This document shows positions 13,943-14,260 of a stretch of 14,260 bases of DNA, one piece after another. A model generated the notes under the pieces. It was not told where the DNA came from. It saw only the letters and a program-made list of their open reading frames with translations, and searched no databases. Source of the DNA: an uncultured Lachnospiraceae bacterium (GTDB taxonomy: Bacteria; Bacillota; Clostridia; Lachnospirales; Lachnospiraceae); NCBI GenBank assembly GCA_902782715.1, contig CACZOG010000027.1, forward strand, positions 1 to 14,260, given 5' to 3'. The position numbers were made by a program, and so were the translations under genes. Position 1 is the stretch's first letter; the number at the start of each line of letters is the position of its first letter.

Positions 13943-14260
13943 ATGAAATTTTCATATGCCAAAAACAAGAATATCCTTCTTATCATATTCACCCTCTCGG
14001 TGATGGTTTATTTCTTTGTCTGGAGTATTCTTAAGCCTTATAACTACGGGCCCGACGAATACGTCCGTTTTCCCCAGTATTTCTATATTTTTATAAATAA
14101 TTCACTCCCGAACGGATGGGAAGAAAGCATTCGAAATCCGTTCTGGGGGTTTTCTTATGCCTTTTATTTTACATGGCTTCCCGGGCTTTTATCTTCCTTC
14201 TGCATGAAGATGGTTTCAGTCTTTTCTTCGTCCCCGGAAGCTCTGCTTATCGCTGCGAGA
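13943..14260 (+). CDS. Polytopic membrane protein, N-terminal part (possible GT-C type glycosyltransferase)
   Basis: The frame is open from an ATG with a clear AGGAG ribosome binding site to the window edge, giving 106 residues. A first membrane segment lies at about 10-29 and is followed by a loop with GPDEYVRF (36-43). A second hydrophobic stretch is at about 68-95. An acidic pair in the first extracytoplasmic loop, as in this PDE motif, is typical of GT-C glycosyltransferases and the related DUF2142 proteins that use lipid-linked sugars. This is a family-level inference from a fragment. The gene starts 17 bases after ktrA with no terminator visible, so it may be transcribed with ktrBA although its likely function is unrelated. 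Confidence 0.8.
   Translation, partial: MKFSYAKNKNILLIIFTLSVMVYFFVWSILKPYNYGPDEYVRFPQYFYIFINNSLPNGWEESIRNPFWGFSYAFYFTWLPGLLSSFCMKMVSVFSSSPEALLIAAR

Overview
The window looks like chromosomal DNA of a meso-diaminopimelate-containing Firmicute, most likely a clostridium of the Lachnospiraceae type. This is inferred from strong GGAGG-type ribosome binding sites, the mix of MurE and DapF with KtrAB, the use of ATA and AGA codons alongside moderate GC, and several SGNH or polytopic membrane proteins of a kind common in that family. No tRNA, rRNA, CRISPR array, insertion sequence or phage gene was seen. No gap between genes exceeds 300 bases.

Left part (1-1994). A protein with a very acidic tail runs off the left edge on the minus strand. 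A 206-base region with two divergent sigma-A-type promoters separates it from a plus-strand membrane-anchored protein of SGNH-hydrolase type, in which two of the usual catalytic positions are substituted. The 3' end of that gene overlaps, tail to tail, the last gene of the next cluster.

Middle (1942-7672, minus strand). Five closely packed or overlapping genes read in the order: PLP-dependent transsulfuration enzyme, dapF, murE, an intact SGNH hydrolase with a membrane anchor, and an unrecognised polytopic membrane protein. A good promoter (17-base spacing, extended -10) lies before the first gene. DapF makes meso-DAP and MurE (with a DNPR motif) adds it to the peptidoglycan precursor, so this is a cell-wall operon with a surface-modification-like tail.

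Right-middle (7793-11798, minus strand). A PutP-type sodium/solute symporter, an atypical galactokinase-family GHMP kinase and a six-transmembrane voltage-sensor potassium channel lie 35 and 17 bases apart and are probably co-transcribed. The channel ends in two tandem TrkA_C-like repeats that align without gaps at an exact 65-residue offset.

Right (11799-14260, plus strand). A short divergent control region carries two palindromes and a strong promoter whose likely start point falls on the ktrB start codon. It is followed by ktrB and ktrA (potassium uptake), and by the beginning of a polytopic membrane protein. Potassium uptake, a potassium channel and a proline-type symporter thus sit around one control region, which suggests an ion and osmotic balance neighbourhood.

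I did not find an obviously new multi-gene system. The points most worth checking are the channel with doubled TrkA_C repeats, the possibly leaderless ktrB, the paired intact and degenerate SGNH proteins around an unknown membrane protein, and the GHMP kinase with an altered sugar-binding motif.
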